DNA from: Cryobacterium sp. SO1
GTDB lineage: Bacteria; Actinomycetota; Actinomycetes; Actinomycetales; Microbacteriaceae
DNA: 64,000 nucleotides
NCBI RefSeq assembly: GCF_004210215.2
Contig: NZ_CP067394.1
Span: 1,426,001 to 1,490,000, forward strand
Reading direction: 5' to 3'
Positions within the stretch are counted from its first letter, which is position 1; each line of letters opens with the position of its first letter. The notes beneath the pieces were generated by a model. The model was given only the letters and a program-made list of their open reading frames with translations. It was not told where the DNA came from and did no database searches. Positions 48,007-57,044 of the stretch are shown here, in pieces. Position numbers and translations under genes: made by a program.

Positions 48007-49622
48007 ACCGCACGTCCCTCAGCACCGAAGTTCTCGTGGTCGGCGGTGGCATGGGCGGCGTCTCCGCAGCCCTCGCAGCGCTGCGCGGCGGCAAGCGCGT
48101 CATCCTCACTGAGGAATACCAGTGGCTCGGCGGGCAACTCACCAGCCAGGCCGTGCCAATGGACGAGCACACCTGGGTGGAGCAGTTCGGGGTGACGGCG
48201 TCGTACCAGGAGCTACGCGAAGGCATCCGCGACTACTACCGCGACAACTACCCTCTACTCCAGAAGGTGAAAGACCGCGCCGACCTCAACCCGGGTGCCG
48301 GCCTCGTCAGCAGGCTGTGCGCCGAACCTCGGGTGGCCGTCGCCGTCATCGACGCCCTGTTGGCGCGCTACCTCGGATCGCAACAGCTCACCATCATCAA
48401 GTCCGTCGTGCCCCTCTCCGCCGAGGTCGACGGCACCCGGGTGACCTCGGTGACGCTCGCCTCCCTGGCCGGTGACACCGAGACGACGATCACCGCCGAC
48501 TACGTGCTCGACGCCACCGAACTCGGCGACCTGCTGCCCCTGACCGGCGCCGAATACGTCACGGGCACCGAGGGCCGAGACGAGACCGGCGAGCCCAGCG
48601 CGCCCGAGGTCGGCGACGCCGAGAATGTGCAGGCACTGTCCTGGTGCTTCGTGCTCGACCACGTCGACGGCGAAGACCACACCATCCCAAAGCCCGCGAG
48701 CTACGACTACTGGCGCAACTACGCCCCCGAATTCTGGGGCGCGCCGCTTCTGAGCCTGACGGCACCGCACCCGCGGACGCTGGAGATCGTCACCCGGTCG
48801 TTCAACCCGCTGGTCAATGACGACCCGACGACGCAGCTCGCCGACCAGCGTGCCGGCGGCGGCGACGAGGAACTGTGGGTCTTCCGTCGCATCCTGGCCA
48901 AGGGCAACCTCACCGACGGCCACCTGCAGGGTGACCTCGTGCTCGTGAACTGGCCGATGATCGACTACCTCGACGGCAACATCATCGATGCGGATGCCGC
49001 CTCGCGGGCGCGCCATCTGGAAGCCTCCCGTCAGCTCAGCTACTCCTTCTTCTACTGGTTGCAAACCGAGGCGCCCCGCCCCGACGGCGGGACCGGCTGG
49101 CCGGGGTTGCGGTTGCGCGGCGACATCACTGGTACCGAGCACGGACTAGCCATGGCTCCCTACATCCGTGAGTCGCGCCGCATCCGTGCCGAGTACACGG
49201 TCGTCGAAGGTGACCTGTCGATCGCTGCCCGCGGGCATGGCCAGCCGGCAACGTATCCCGACACCGTCGGGGTTGGGATGTACCGCATCGACCTGCACCC
49301 GTCGACGGGTGGGGACAACTACATCGACGTCGCGTCGGCGCCGTTTGAGATTCCGCTCGGTGCGATGATCCCGGTTCGCCTGGACAACCTCCTCCCCGCG
49401 GGTAAGAACGTCGGCACCACCCACATCACCAATGGGGCCTTCCGGCTCCACCCGGTGGAGTGGAACATCGGCGAGGCAGCGGGCTGGCTAGCGGCCTTCT
49501 GTCTGGACCACGCGGTGGATCCCCGCGTGGTCCGCAACACACCTCGGTTGCTCGAGGAATTCCAATCCCTTCTCACAACCCGGGGTGTCGAGCTGCACTG
49601 GCCCGACGTCACCGGCTACTAA
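48003..49622 (+). CDS. FAD-dependent oxidoreductase (FAD_oxidored family)
   Basis: The 539-residue protein begins with the dinucleotide-binding motif VLVVGGGMGGVSAALAALRGGKRVILTEEYQWLGGQLTSQ, with GxGxxG and the acidic end of strand two. A later block ADYVLDATELGDLLPLTGAEYVTG and the C-terminal PLGAMIPVRLDNLLPAGKNVGTTHITNGAFRLHPVEWNIGEAAGWLAAF match the PF12831 FAD-dependent oxidoreductases. Members sit in sugar catabolic operons and probably oxidise a carbohydrate or its derivative. The GTG at 48003 overlaps the LacI stop; the binding-lipoprotein gene follows after 16 bases. Confidence 0.85.
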   Translation: MNRTSLSTEVLVVGGGMGGVSAALAALRGGKRVILTEEYQWLGGQLTSQAVPMDEHTWVEQFGVTASYQELREGIRDYYRDNYPLLQKVKDRADLNPGAGLVSRLCAEPRVAVAVIDALLARYLGSQQLTIIKSVVPLSAEVDGTRVTSVTLASLAGDTETTITADYVLDATELGDLLPLTGAEYVTGTEGRDETGEPSAPEVGDAENVQALSWCFVLDHVDGEDHTIPKPASYDYWRNYAPEFWGAPLLSLTAPHPRTLEIVTRSFNPLVNDDPTTQLADQRAGGGDEELWVFRRILAKGNLTDGHLQGDLVLVNWPMIDYLDGNIIDADAASRARHLEASRQLSYSFFYWLQTEAPRPDGGTGWPGLRLRGDITGTEHGLAMAPYIRESRRIRAEYTVVEGDLSIAARGHGQPATYPDTVGVGMYRIDLHPSTGGDNYIDVASAPFEIPLGAMIPVRLDNLLPAGKNVGTTHITNGAFRLHPVEWNIGEAAGWLAAFCLDHAVDPRVVRNTPRLLEEFQSLLTTRGVELHWPDVTGY

Positions 49623-49638
49623 CCAAGGAGAATCGCTC

Positions 49639-50922
49639 ATGAGATCAGCAAAGATGCTGACCGCCGTAGGTCTGCTAGCAGGGACATCGCTTCTGCTCGC
49701 CGGGTGCGCGTCGTCAGCCCCAGCAGCAGAGCCGAAGAATGTCGAATTGCGAATGACCGTCTGGACAGCGAACCAGGACCAGCTCGCCCTGTTCGACGAC
49801 ATCGCGGACCAGTACATCACAGAACACCCGGAAGTGAAATCCATCACATTCGAGCCGCTCCCCTTCGAGGACTACACCACAACGCTGACAACGCAGGTGG
49901 CCGGAGGCAAAGCACCCGACCTGGCCTGGATCCTCGAGAACGCGGCACTCGACTTCGTCGACAGTGGAGCGCTCGCACCGATCCAGGACGCGTTGGAGAA
50001 GACCGATGGCTACGAGTTCGACGACCTCAGCGAATCGGCGACGGCGCTTTGGCAGAAGGACGGCGAGCTCATCGCGTATCCATTCTCCACGTCGCCGTTC
50101 GTGATGTTCGCCAACGATGACCTCCTCCGAGCAGCAGGCCAGCCGACGGCTGCCGAACTGCAAGCCGCCGGCAAGTGGAACTGGGAGGGCATCTCCGAGG
50201 TCGGAGCTGCCGTCAATGCGGCCACCGGCAAGGCAGGTTTCGTTGTGCGGGACTTCGACTACACCTCCTGGGACAACCTCGCCTCGGTGTGGATGGGGTG
50301 GGGGGCCGAACCGTGGGGCGATGACGGAGCCTCCTGCGAATTCGACTCGCCGGAGATGGTGGACGCGTTCACATTCCTCCACGAGGCCGCGTTCGACAAG
50401 AAATCGATGCCCGGCCCGGGCACAACGGCCGATTTCTTCGCCGGGGAATCGGCGTTCACCGTCACGCAGATTTCGCGGGCATCCGTTCTGCCTGACTCTG
50501 GATTCGCCTGGGACCTCCTGCCCCTGCCCGAGGGCCCGGAAGGCGAGTACTCGATGGTCGGCCAGGCTGGGATCGGCGTGATGGCGTCAGGCAAGAACGC
50601 TCCCGTCGCCGCCGACTTCCTCGCATTCTTCAGCAGCCCGGAGAATTCCAAGAAGCTCGCCCAGTGGTTCCCGCCGGCTCGGACATCACAACTCTCAACC
50701 GAGACCCTCGCCGCAGCGAACCCGGTGCTCAGCGCCGGTCAGATCGAGAACGTCGTCATCCCGGGCATCGAGACCGGAGTGGTCCGCCCCGGCCACACCG
50801 ACTCCGCCAAGGTCGGCCAGACCGTGCGCGCCGCACTTGACGCAATCTGGACGCCCGAAGCCGACATCGAAGAATCCCTCATCGGTGTGTGCGACGCCGT
50901 CGAGCCGCTTCTGGGGAAGTAA
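49639..50922 (+). CDS. sugar ABC transporter substrate-binding lipoprotein
   Basis: The 427-residue protein has a lipoprotein signal peptide with LLLAGCASS (lipid-modified Cys near 22). The family-1 solute-binding domain follows, with LRMTVWTANQDQLALFDDIADQYITEHPEVKSITFEPLPFEDYTTTLTTQVAGGKAPDLAWI and YPFSTSPFVMFANDDLLRAAG. The C-terminal VAADFLAFFSSPENSKKLAQWFPPART is typical of sugar binders. It delivers its ligand to the two permeases that follow. No ATPase gene is present, so the shared MsiK-type ATPase of actinobacteria is the likely motor. Confidence 0.9.
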   Translation: MRSAKMLTAVGLLAGTSLLLAGCASSAPAAEPKNVELRMTVWTANQDQLALFDDIADQYITEHPEVKSITFEPLPFEDYTTTLTTQVAGGKAPDLAWILENAALDFVDSGALAPIQDALEKTDGYEFDDLSESATALWQKDGELIAYPFSTSPFVMFANDDLLRAAGQPTAAELQAAGKWNWEGISEVGAAVNAATGKAGFVVRDFDYTSWDNLASVWMGWGAEPWGDDGASCEFDSPEMVDAFTFLHEAAFDKKSMPGPGTTADFFAGESAFTVTQISRASVLPDSGFAWDLLPLPEGPEGEYSMVGQAGIGVMASGKNAPVAADFLAFFSSPENSKKLAQWFPPARTSQLSTETLAAANPVLSAGQIENVVIPGIETGVVRPGHTDSAKVGQTVRAALDAIWTPEADIEESLIGVCDAVEPLLGK

Positions 50923-50929
50923 AGACGTC

Positions 50930-51871
50930 GTGACCACTCTCATCAAGTCACCGGCGGGGCGGGCTTCGGCTCGCCCCGGCGGGCGCCGCCCCCTCACCCA
51001 CCTGCAGCGTGATGCACTGGCCGGCTACCTGTTCGTCGCACCGCAGGTGCTCGGCATCGCGGCCTTCGTGCTCGTGCCTCTCGCGCTCGTCATTTACTTC
51101 AGCTTCCACGAATGGAACGTGCTCGCGAACACCTTCACCTTCGTGGGAGTGGCGAACTTCGAGCGGTTCCTCGGCGACCCGCAGGTCGCTCCCGTCATGC
51201 GGACAACCGGGATCTTCTCCGTCGCCCTGGTCTTCTTCAACATCTCCCTGGCCCTGCTGCTGGCGGTGATGCTCAACCGCTCTCTCGCCGGAATCACCTT
51301 CTTCCGCACCCTCTTCTTCTCTCCGGTCGTCGTCTCCCTCGTGGCCTGGACCATCGTGTGGGGATTCCTGTTCCAGGACAACGGCGGCGTCAACGGCGCG
51401 CTAGAACTGGTCGGTGTGGACGGCCCGAATTGGCTTCGTGAAGGACCAACGGCCATGGCCGCCGTGGTCATCGTGCAGGTCTTCAAGAACGTCGGACTCA
51501 ACATGGTGTTGTTCCTGGCCGCGCTCCAGGGGGTGCCGCAAGAACTCCAGGAAGCGGCACGGATGGACGGCGCCGGCCCGCGCACGATCTTCACCCGAAT
51601 CGTCATCCCACTGATCTCGCCCACCATCCTGCTCACCTTCATCATCACCATCGTCGGTTCGCTGCAGGTGTTCGCCCAGATCGCCGTCCTCACCCAGGGC
51701 GGCCCAGGCATCTCGACCACTGTGCTCGTGTACTACCTGTTCCAGCAGGCGTTCCTCTTCGGAGAATTCGGCTACGGCTCCGTGCTCTCCCTCGTCCTGT
51801 TCCTTATCGTGCTCGTGCTGACGGTTGTGCAGTGGCAGCTCCGCAAGAAGTGGGTGTTCTATGAGAACTGA
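50930..51871 (+). CDS. sugar ABC transporter permease (MalF/UgpA type)
   Basis: The 313-residue protein has six transmembrane helices. The permease EAA loop is ELQEAARMDGAGPRTIFTRIVIPLISPTILL, following VFKNVGLNMVLFLAALQGVP. The start GTG at 50930 fits the spacing from the binding-protein gene. It overlaps the next permease by 11 bases and forms with it the membrane heterodimer of the importer. Confidence 0.9.
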   Translation: MTTLIKSPAGRASARPGGRRPLTHLQRDALAGYLFVAPQVLGIAAFVLVPLALVIYFSFHEWNVLANTFTFVGVANFERFLGDPQVAPVMRTTGIFSVALVFFNISLALLLAVMLNRSLAGITFFRTLFFSPVVVSLVAWTIVWGFLFQDNGGVNGALELVGVDGPNWLREGPTAMAAVVIVQVFKNVGLNMVLFLAALQGVPQELQEAARMDGAGPRTIFTRIVIPLISPTILLTFIITIVGSLQVFAQIAVLTQGGPGISTTVLVYYLFQQAFLFGEFGYGSVLSLVLFLIVLVLTVVQWQLRKKWVFYEN

Positions 51872-52811
51872 CTCTGCAATCGAAACCCGCCCGGCAGCGA
51901 CGGGGCGCCCCGGGCCCTCGGCGCCCGACCCCCACACGGTGGCAGGGCGCGCGGCCATCGTGAAGAAGACCGGTGACCGGTCCCGGACCGGGCGACGCGT
52001 GCTCTTCTATCTGGCGCTCGCGGTGATGTCGATTCCGTTCGTGATGCCCACCTGGTGGATGATCATCTCGTCGCTCAAGCCGATCAGCGAGATCTTCGCC
52101 TCCCCGCCCACACTCTGGCCGGCGAACCCCACCTTCGACGGCTACGTCAAAGCCTTCGAGATGCAACCGTTCGCCCAGCAGTACTTCAATTCGCTTTACA
52201 TCTCCGTGCTCGTCACCGCCGGCACCATGCTGATCGCCTCGCTCGCCGGGTACGCCTTCGCTCGCATCCGCTTCCCCGGCCAGAACGCGCTGTTCCTGGT
52301 CGTGCTCGTCGGGCTCCTCATCCCCAGTGAAATCACGATCGTGCCGTTGTTCCAGATTTTCAACACCATGGGTCTGATCAACACGCACTGGCCGATCCTG
52401 CTCGTGTCGACCTTCGGGGCGCCCAGCGTGCTGGCGACGTTCATCATGCGGCAGTTCTTCCTGTCGCTGCCGATCGAACTCGAGGAGGCAGCCCGGCTCG
52501 ACGGACTCGGACGGTTGCAGATCTGGTGGCGCATCGCGATGCCGCTGGCCGGCAGTGCCCTTGCGGCCGTGGCGATCTTCACCTTTCTCCACATTTGGAA
52601 TCTCTACCTCGAGCCGACCGTATACCTGCAGTCGCCGGAGCTCTTCACCTTGCCGCAGGCGCTGACGCGCTACACGGATGCGTACGGCGGGCAACTCTGG
52701 AACGTTCAGCTGGCAGCGGCCACGATGACCGCGCTTCCGGTGCTTGTTGTCTTCGTCTTGGCGCAGAAGCAGTTTGTCGAGGGGCTCGCCCAGAGCGGGC
52801 TCAAGGGCTGA
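51861..52811 (+). CDS. sugar ABC transporter permease (MalG/UgpE type)
   Basis: The 316-residue protein starts with a 40-residue polar lead, then shows six helices and the EAA loop LPIELEEAARLDGLGRLQIWWRIAMPLAGSALAAVAIF. The N-terminal PFVMPTWWMIISSLKPISEIFASPP block is the hallmark of MalG-like proteins. The ATG at 51861 lies inside the end of the previous permease gene. Downstream, 52812-52965 carries the promoter region of the RpiR gene. Confidence 0.9.
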   Translation: MRTDSAIETRPAATGRPGPSAPDPHTVAGRAAIVKKTGDRSRTGRRVLFYLALAVMSIPFVMPTWWMIISSLKPISEIFASPPTLWPANPTFDGYVKAFEMQPFAQQYFNSLYISVLVTAGTMLIASLAGYAFARIRFPGQNALFLVVLVGLLIPSEITIVPLFQIFNTMGLINTHWPILLVSTFGAPSVLATFIMRQFFLSLPIELEEAARLDGLGRLQIWWRIAMPLAGSALAAVAIFTFLHIWNLYLEPTVYLQSPELFTLPQALTRYTDAYGGQLWNVQLAAATMTALPVLVVFVLAQKQFVEGLAQSGLKG

Positions 52812-52890
52812 CGCGGGCGGGCCTCGACGAGTGGGCGAGTGGTCCCTCAGACATCAAAGTGCAGTTGGGCAACCGGAGGAATGTAACCTA

Positions 52891-52922
52891 TTGACCTCAA
52901 GGGGAATTCGTGCGAAACTTTC
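52891..52922 (+). promoter_or_regulatory. promoter and GAAA-C-TTTC element upstream of the RpiR gene
   Basis: A TTGACC -35-like box at 52891-52896 is followed by the palindrome GAAA-C-TTTC at 52914-52922, a form common among RpiR/MurR operators. It lies 44 bases before the TTG start at 52966, so autoregulation by the RpiR protein is plausible. Confidence 0.4.
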
Positions 52923-52965
52923 TTACATGCGGCACGGCCGCAGTCGCACCCTATAGGAGGCTCCA

Positions 52966-53910
52966 TTGGTATCCCAGGACGCTCAACCGCTTGGCCCTGG
53001 CGGTGTGGCGATGGCCGGCCCTCAGCGCGAGCTTGCGGGAGCGAATACGCCGAATGTGGTTGCCCGGCTCAGTGCAATGCTGCCTGGACTGACGCCGGCC
53101 GAGGCCCGGATCGGGCGGGTTTTGCTGTCTGACACGACGGGCGCGTCCGCTCTGACGGTCAACGAACTCGCTGATCGTGCCTCGACAAGCACCGCGAGTG
53201 TTGTTCGTACCGCGCGCCGCCTCGGATTCGACGGCTACCCCCAACTCCGGCTCGCTCTGGCTGCACAGGGCGGCGCGAAACATGAAACTGCCGTTCCGGT
53301 GGGAGCCGACATCGAAGACGGTGACGGCATTGGCGTGGTCTTGACCAAGCTGGCCGCGTTCGAGGCTGAGCAGCTCCGCGCCACCGCCGAACTCGTCGAT
53401 CTCGTCGCCCTGGCGAAGGTGATCGATCTTATTCGGGGTGCTCGCCGGATCGATGTTTACGGGATCGGCGCATCCGGGCTGGTCGCAGAGGACCTCACCG
53501 CGAAGCTGAACCGGGTGGGATTGTTCGCCAGGGCATACACCGAGTACGACGCGGCGATGGTCAGTGCCTCTCTGCTGGGGCCTGACGACGTGGCCATCGG
53601 CGTCTCCCACGCCGGGGAGAACCCTGGCACCGTGGCGCCACTGCATTCGGCCCGCTCGACGGGTGCGGGTACCGTGGCCATCACTGCCGCGACCCGGTCT
53701 CGATTGGCGGCGCAGGCGCAACACGTTCTGGTGACTGCGGGTCGCGAATTCGGGTTTCGTTCCGCAGCGATGGCCAGCCGCACCGGGCAACTCTTGCTCG
53801 TCGACGCCATCTTCGTTGGAGTTGCGCAATCGCTGCCCGCAGCCCGCGCCGCCCTCGAACGCACCTATGCCGCCGTCAGTTCCCATCCAGGACGAGTACG
53901 GCGACCATGA
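52966..53910 (+). CDS. murR: MurR/RpiR-family regulator
   Basis: The protein has 314 residues. The N-terminal RpiR helix-turn-helix domain contains MLPGLTPAEARIGRVLLSDTTGASALTVNELADRASTSTASVVRTARRLGFDGYPQLRLAL. A SIS sugar-isomerase domain follows (RRIDVYGIGASGLVAEDLTAKLNRVG, IGVSHAGENPGTVAPL). The TTG start has an AGGAGG site five bases ahead. Its stop overlaps the murQ ATG. This is the usual regulator of MurNAc-6-phosphate use. The symbol rests on the murQ link and the domain pair. Confidence 0.85.
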   Translation: MVSQDAQPLGPGGVAMAGPQRELAGANTPNVVARLSAMLPGLTPAEARIGRVLLSDTTGASALTVNELADRASTSTASVVRTARRLGFDGYPQLRLALAAQGGAKHETAVPVGADIEDGDGIGVVLTKLAAFEAEQLRATAELVDLVALAKVIDLIRGARRIDVYGIGASGLVAEDLTAKLNRVGLFARAYTEYDAAMVSASLLGPDDVAIGVSHAGENPGTVAPLHSARSTGAGTVAITAATRSRLAAQAQHVLVTAGREFGFRSAAMASRTGQLLLVDAIFVGVAQSLPAARAALERTYAAVSSHPGRVRRP

Positions 53911-54836
53911 ACAGCTTCAACGACACCAGGGAGAGTGACGTGGGACTAGCCACATTGGGAACCGAGACCGCGAATGACCGCACCACCGACCTGGACACGA
54001 TGTCGGTTGCCGACCTGCTCACGGTGATGAACCAGGAAGACCGAACTGTTCCGCTCGCGGTGGCGGCGGCCCTGCCGGCCATCGAGAATGCGGTGCAAGC
54101 GATTGTGACCGCGCGCCGCCGTGGCGGCCGGCTCATCTATCTGGGTGCCGGCACCAGCGGTCGACTCGGTGTGCTGGATGCCGTGGAGTGTCCACCAACG
54201 TTCGGCACCGACCCTGGGGAAGTCCTTGGTCTTATCGCGGGAGGTGAGCGGGCCTTCCTCCGGGCTGTGGAAGGCGCCGAAGATGATCCGAGCTTCGCCG
54301 TGGCCGACCTGATAGCGGTCGGACTCACCGTCGATGACGTGGTCGTAGGCATCGCTGCCAGCGGTCGCACCCCGTACGTCATCGGCGGTCTCGACCATGC
54401 CCGAAGCATTGGTGCGTCCACCGTCTCGGTCTCCTGCAACCTCGGTGCCGCGATCAGCCAGCACGCCGACGTCGCCATCGAGGTCGACACCGGACCGGAG
54501 GTACTGACTGGTTCCACCCGTCTCAAGGCGGGTACGGCACAGAAGCTGGTCTGCAACATGCTCTCCACCGCCAGCATGATCCGCACCGGCAAGGTCTTCC
54601 ACAACCTGATGGTCGACGTGCAGCCCACCAACGCCAAATTGGTCGACCGCGCCCGGCGCATCGTGAGCGCTGCCACCGGGGCAGACGAGGACACCGCGGC
54701 CGCCGCCATCGATCGGGCCGGCGGACGCGCCAAGACCGCCGTGGTGATGCTGATTACCGACACCGATTTCGCCACCGCCAGCGCTCGCCTCGAAAACGCA
54801 GACGGCGACGTTCGCACGGCCATTGCACTGAGCTGA
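53907..54836 (+). CDS. murQ: N-acetylmuramic acid 6-phosphate etherase
   Basis: The 309-residue protein carries the MurQ SIS-domain signature LIYLGAGTSGRLGVLDAVECPPTFGTDP, followed by EDDPSFAVADLIAVGLT, VVGIAASGRTPYVIGGLDHAR and the C-terminal GTAQKLVCNMLSTASMIRTGKVFHNLMVDVQPTNAKL. It cleaves the lactyl ether of MurNAc-6-P to give GlcNAc-6-P and D-lactate in the cytoplasm. It overlaps the RpiR gene and precedes the PTS genes, giving a full MurNAc uptake and breakdown module. Confidence 0.95.
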   Translation: MNSFNDTRESDVGLATLGTETANDRTTDLDTMSVADLLTVMNQEDRTVPLAVAAALPAIENAVQAIVTARRRGGRLIYLGAGTSGRLGVLDAVECPPTFGTDPGEVLGLIAGGERAFLRAVEGAEDDPSFAVADLIAVGLTVDDVVVGIAASGRTPYVIGGLDHARSIGASTVSVSCNLGAAISQHADVAIEVDTGPEVLTGSTRLKAGTAQKLVCNMLSTASMIRTGKVFHNLMVDVQPTNAKLVDRARRIVSAATGADEDTAAAAIDRAGGRAKTAVVMLITDTDFATASARLENADGDVRTAIALS

Positions 54837-54899
54837 GCCCCCGCGTTCGGCCACGATCGGTCAACAGTCACCCCGACCCCACTCCTAGGAGAATCTGCC

Positions 54900-55361
54900 A
54901 TGCCCGAAAACATCCTCAGTCCCGTGCGCGGAACCGTGGTGCCGCTCGGCGACGTGCCCGACCCTGTCTTCGCCCAAGAAATCGTCGGCGGGGGACTGGC
55001 GCTTCAACCCTCGCGTCTTGCCGGCTTGGTGACCGCCGGCGCGCCGGTGAGCGGCACCATCGTTCAGATCCAACCGCATGCCTTCGTCATCCAGTCAACG
55101 GAAGGAACCGGGGTTCTGGTGCACCTCGGCATCGACACCGTCCGCCTGAACGGCGAGGGCTTCGAGGTGCTGGTGACCAAGGGTTCCACGGTGCAGGCCG
55201 GCGACCCCGTAGTCCGGTTCGACCAAGAGGTCATTGCCGCGCACGGCTACTCCGACGTCTGCCTGGTCATCGTTCTGCAGAGCCCGCCTGGCTCCGTGCC
55301 CGCACCGACGGACACCCGGACCATCGACGCCGCCGAGATGCTGTTCTCCTGGCCCAGTTGA
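54900..55361 (+). CDS. PTS glucose-type EIIA domain protein
   Basis: The 153-residue protein has the glucose-family EIIA fold: SPVRGTVVPLGDVPDPVFAQEIVGGGLALQPS, VSGTIVQIQPHAFVIQSTEGTGVLVHLGIDTVRL with the phospho-accepting His in VHLGIDTV, and AHGYSDVCLVIVL. It passes phosphate from HPr to the EIIB of the following gene. It is separated from murQ by 63 bases and from the EIIBC gene by 74 bases, in the same orientation. Confidence 0.92.
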   Translation: MPENILSPVRGTVVPLGDVPDPVFAQEIVGGGLALQPSRLAGLVTAGAPVSGTIVQIQPHAFVIQSTEGTGVLVHLGIDTVRLNGEGFEVLVTKGSTVQAGDPVVRFDQEVIAAHGYSDVCLVIVLQSPPGSVPAPTDTRTIDAAEMLFSWPS

Positions 55362-55435
55362 CGGACGCGTCCACCGCATGAAAGAAATCACCTCTCCCGC
55401 GCAACTTGCGCATCTTGCTCGAAAGGAAAGCAGTC

Positions 55436-56965
55436 ATGGCCGACTCCCGACTCATTGCAGACCAGTTGCTCGTTGGTTTGGGTGGCGCCGATAACATCAT
55501 CGACGTCGAGAACTGTATGACCCGGCTGCGTGTCGGTGTCCGAGACCAGAGCCTGGCTGACGTCGTAGCGCTGCGCGCGATCGACAACGTCATCGCCGCG
55601 TTGCCCGGCGAGAACTTTCAGATCGTGCTGGGCCCGGGTCTGGTCGACCGAGTGGCCATCGATCTGGAGGCAGCTCGCGGCGAGGCACTGTCAGAGGACT
55701 CCGGTCCCTCGACTGCTGATCAGCTGGCCGACAAGGGCTCCGCCATCCGGCAACAGAACAAGCAGCGCAACAACACCCCGGTCAAGAATGTGCTGAGACG
55801 CGTCTCCAACATCTTTGTGCCGCTGATCCCCGCACTGATCGCGTGCGGTCTCATTGCCGGGATCAACGGCATCCTGAGCAACCTGGCCACCAGCGGCTCG
55901 GTGCCGTGGCTGGCCGGCCTGTCGCCGATCTTCGGCGTCATGTCGAGCGGGTTCTTCGCGCTGCTCGCCGTGTTCGTCGCAATGAACGCAGCCAGAGAAT
56001 TCGGCGGCACGCCCATCATCGGCGGTGTCATCGGCGGAATCATCGTCGCCCCCGGCGTCGTGAACATCGTCGTCTGGGGTCAGCAGTTGGCCCCCGGCCA
56101 GGGTGGCGTACTCGGTGCCATGGCGGCGGCCATCCTCGGCGCGTACATTGAACGGTGGGCCCGCAGGTGGTCGCCCGACGTGCTCGCGTTGTTCATCGTG
56201 CCCACGCTGACGGTGGTGCTCACCGGCCTCGCCACTCTGTTCCTCCTGATGCCGGCCGCCGGATGGGTGTCCGTACAGATCGGCATCGGCGCCACGGGGC
56301 TGCTGACCACGGCGGGTGCCTTCGCGGGCTTCGTTCTCGGCGGTCTGTTCCTGCCGCTGGTGATGACCGGCCTGCACCAGACTCTGACTCCCATTCACAC
56401 CACGCTGATCGAACAGGTCGGCTACACGACCCTGCTGCCGGTGCTGGCTATGGGCGGCGCCGGTCAGATCGGCGCAGCGATCGCGGTGTTCTTCAGGCTC
56501 CGCCGTAACACGAGCATCGGACGCACCATCAAGGGCGCACTTCCGGCCGGCTTTCTCGGAGTCGGCGAACCGCTCATCTACGGCGTCACCCTTCCGCTGG
56601 GCCGGCCGTTCATCACCGCCTGCATCGGCGGCGCCTTCGGCGGCGCGGTAGTGGGACTCTTCGACCAGCTCGGCTACACCGTCGGCGCCATCGCCATCGG
56701 CGCCAGCGACCTGTCGCTGTTTCCCCTGCTCCAGGGCAGCCATGGTTGGGGTGTTGCCGCCCTGGGGTACGCATCGGGCTTGATCGTCGCCTACGTCGTG
56801 GGGTTCGTCACCACCTGGTTCTTCGGGTTCTCCCGCGACCAGTTGATCAGCCTGAACAGTGAGGACACGATCGATGCGGGACTGGTGCCTGCCGCCGACG
56901 TTGCGGCGACGGGAGGACCTGACGTTCGGGCCCCTGTACTGGCCGATTCACGCAACCGCTCCTAA
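55436..56965 (+). CDS. PTS EIIBC permease, MurNAc type
   Basis: The protein has 509 residues. The EIIB domain at the N-terminus (ADQLLVGLGGADNIIDVENCMTRLRV) has the phospho-cysteine in ENCMTRLR near residue 27. The EIIC domain of about ten helices follows, with IFVPLIPALIACGLIAGINGI and GVGEPLIYGVTLPLGRPFI. Next to murQ, MurNAc is the natural substrate, imported and phosphorylated to MurNAc-6-P. The ATG at 55436 has a GAAAGGAAAGC site. MurNAc PTS genes are commonly called murP; the name is not proven here. Confidence 0.9.
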   Translation: MADSRLIADQLLVGLGGADNIIDVENCMTRLRVGVRDQSLADVVALRAIDNVIAALPGENFQIVLGPGLVDRVAIDLEAARGEALSEDSGPSTADQLADKGSAIRQQNKQRNNTPVKNVLRRVSNIFVPLIPALIACGLIAGINGILSNLATSGSVPWLAGLSPIFGVMSSGFFALLAVFVAMNAAREFGGTPIIGGVIGGIIVAPGVVNIVVWGQQLAPGQGGVLGAMAAAILGAYIERWARRWSPDVLALFIVPTLTVVLTGLATLFLLMPAAGWVSVQIGIGATGLLTTAGAFAGFVLGGLFLPLVMTGLHQTLTPIHTTLIEQVGYTTLLPVLAMGGAGQIGAAIAVFFRLRRNTSIGRTIKGALPAGFLGVGEPLIYGVTLPLGRPFITACIGGAFGGAVVGLFDQLGYTVGAIAIGASDLSLFPLLQGSHGWGVAALGYASGLIVAYVVGFVTTWFFGFSRDQLISLNSEDTIDAGLVPAADVAATGGPDVRAPVLADSRNRS

Positions 56966-56987
56966 GGGGCCGACCGCACTCTCCAGC

Positions 56988-57044
56988 GGCGTTATGCGGT
57001 AGAAAGGCGCTATGCGGTAGAAAAAAGGCGCTATGCGGTAGAAA
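56988..57044 (+). repeat. three tandem copies of GGCG(T/C)TATGCGGTAGAAA
   Basis: Copies lie at 56988-57005, 57006-57023 and 57027-57044; the last ends at the A of the ligase start codon. Two copies are identical and one differs by one base, with three extra A bases before the third. The block lies between the PTS gene and the ligase gene, whose ribosome-binding region it replaces. It could be a binding array or replication slippage. Confidence 0.8.

Noticed and set aside
56988..57044. CRISPR array
   Set aside because: Three tandem 18-base units with no spacers are a simple repeat; no cas genes are present.
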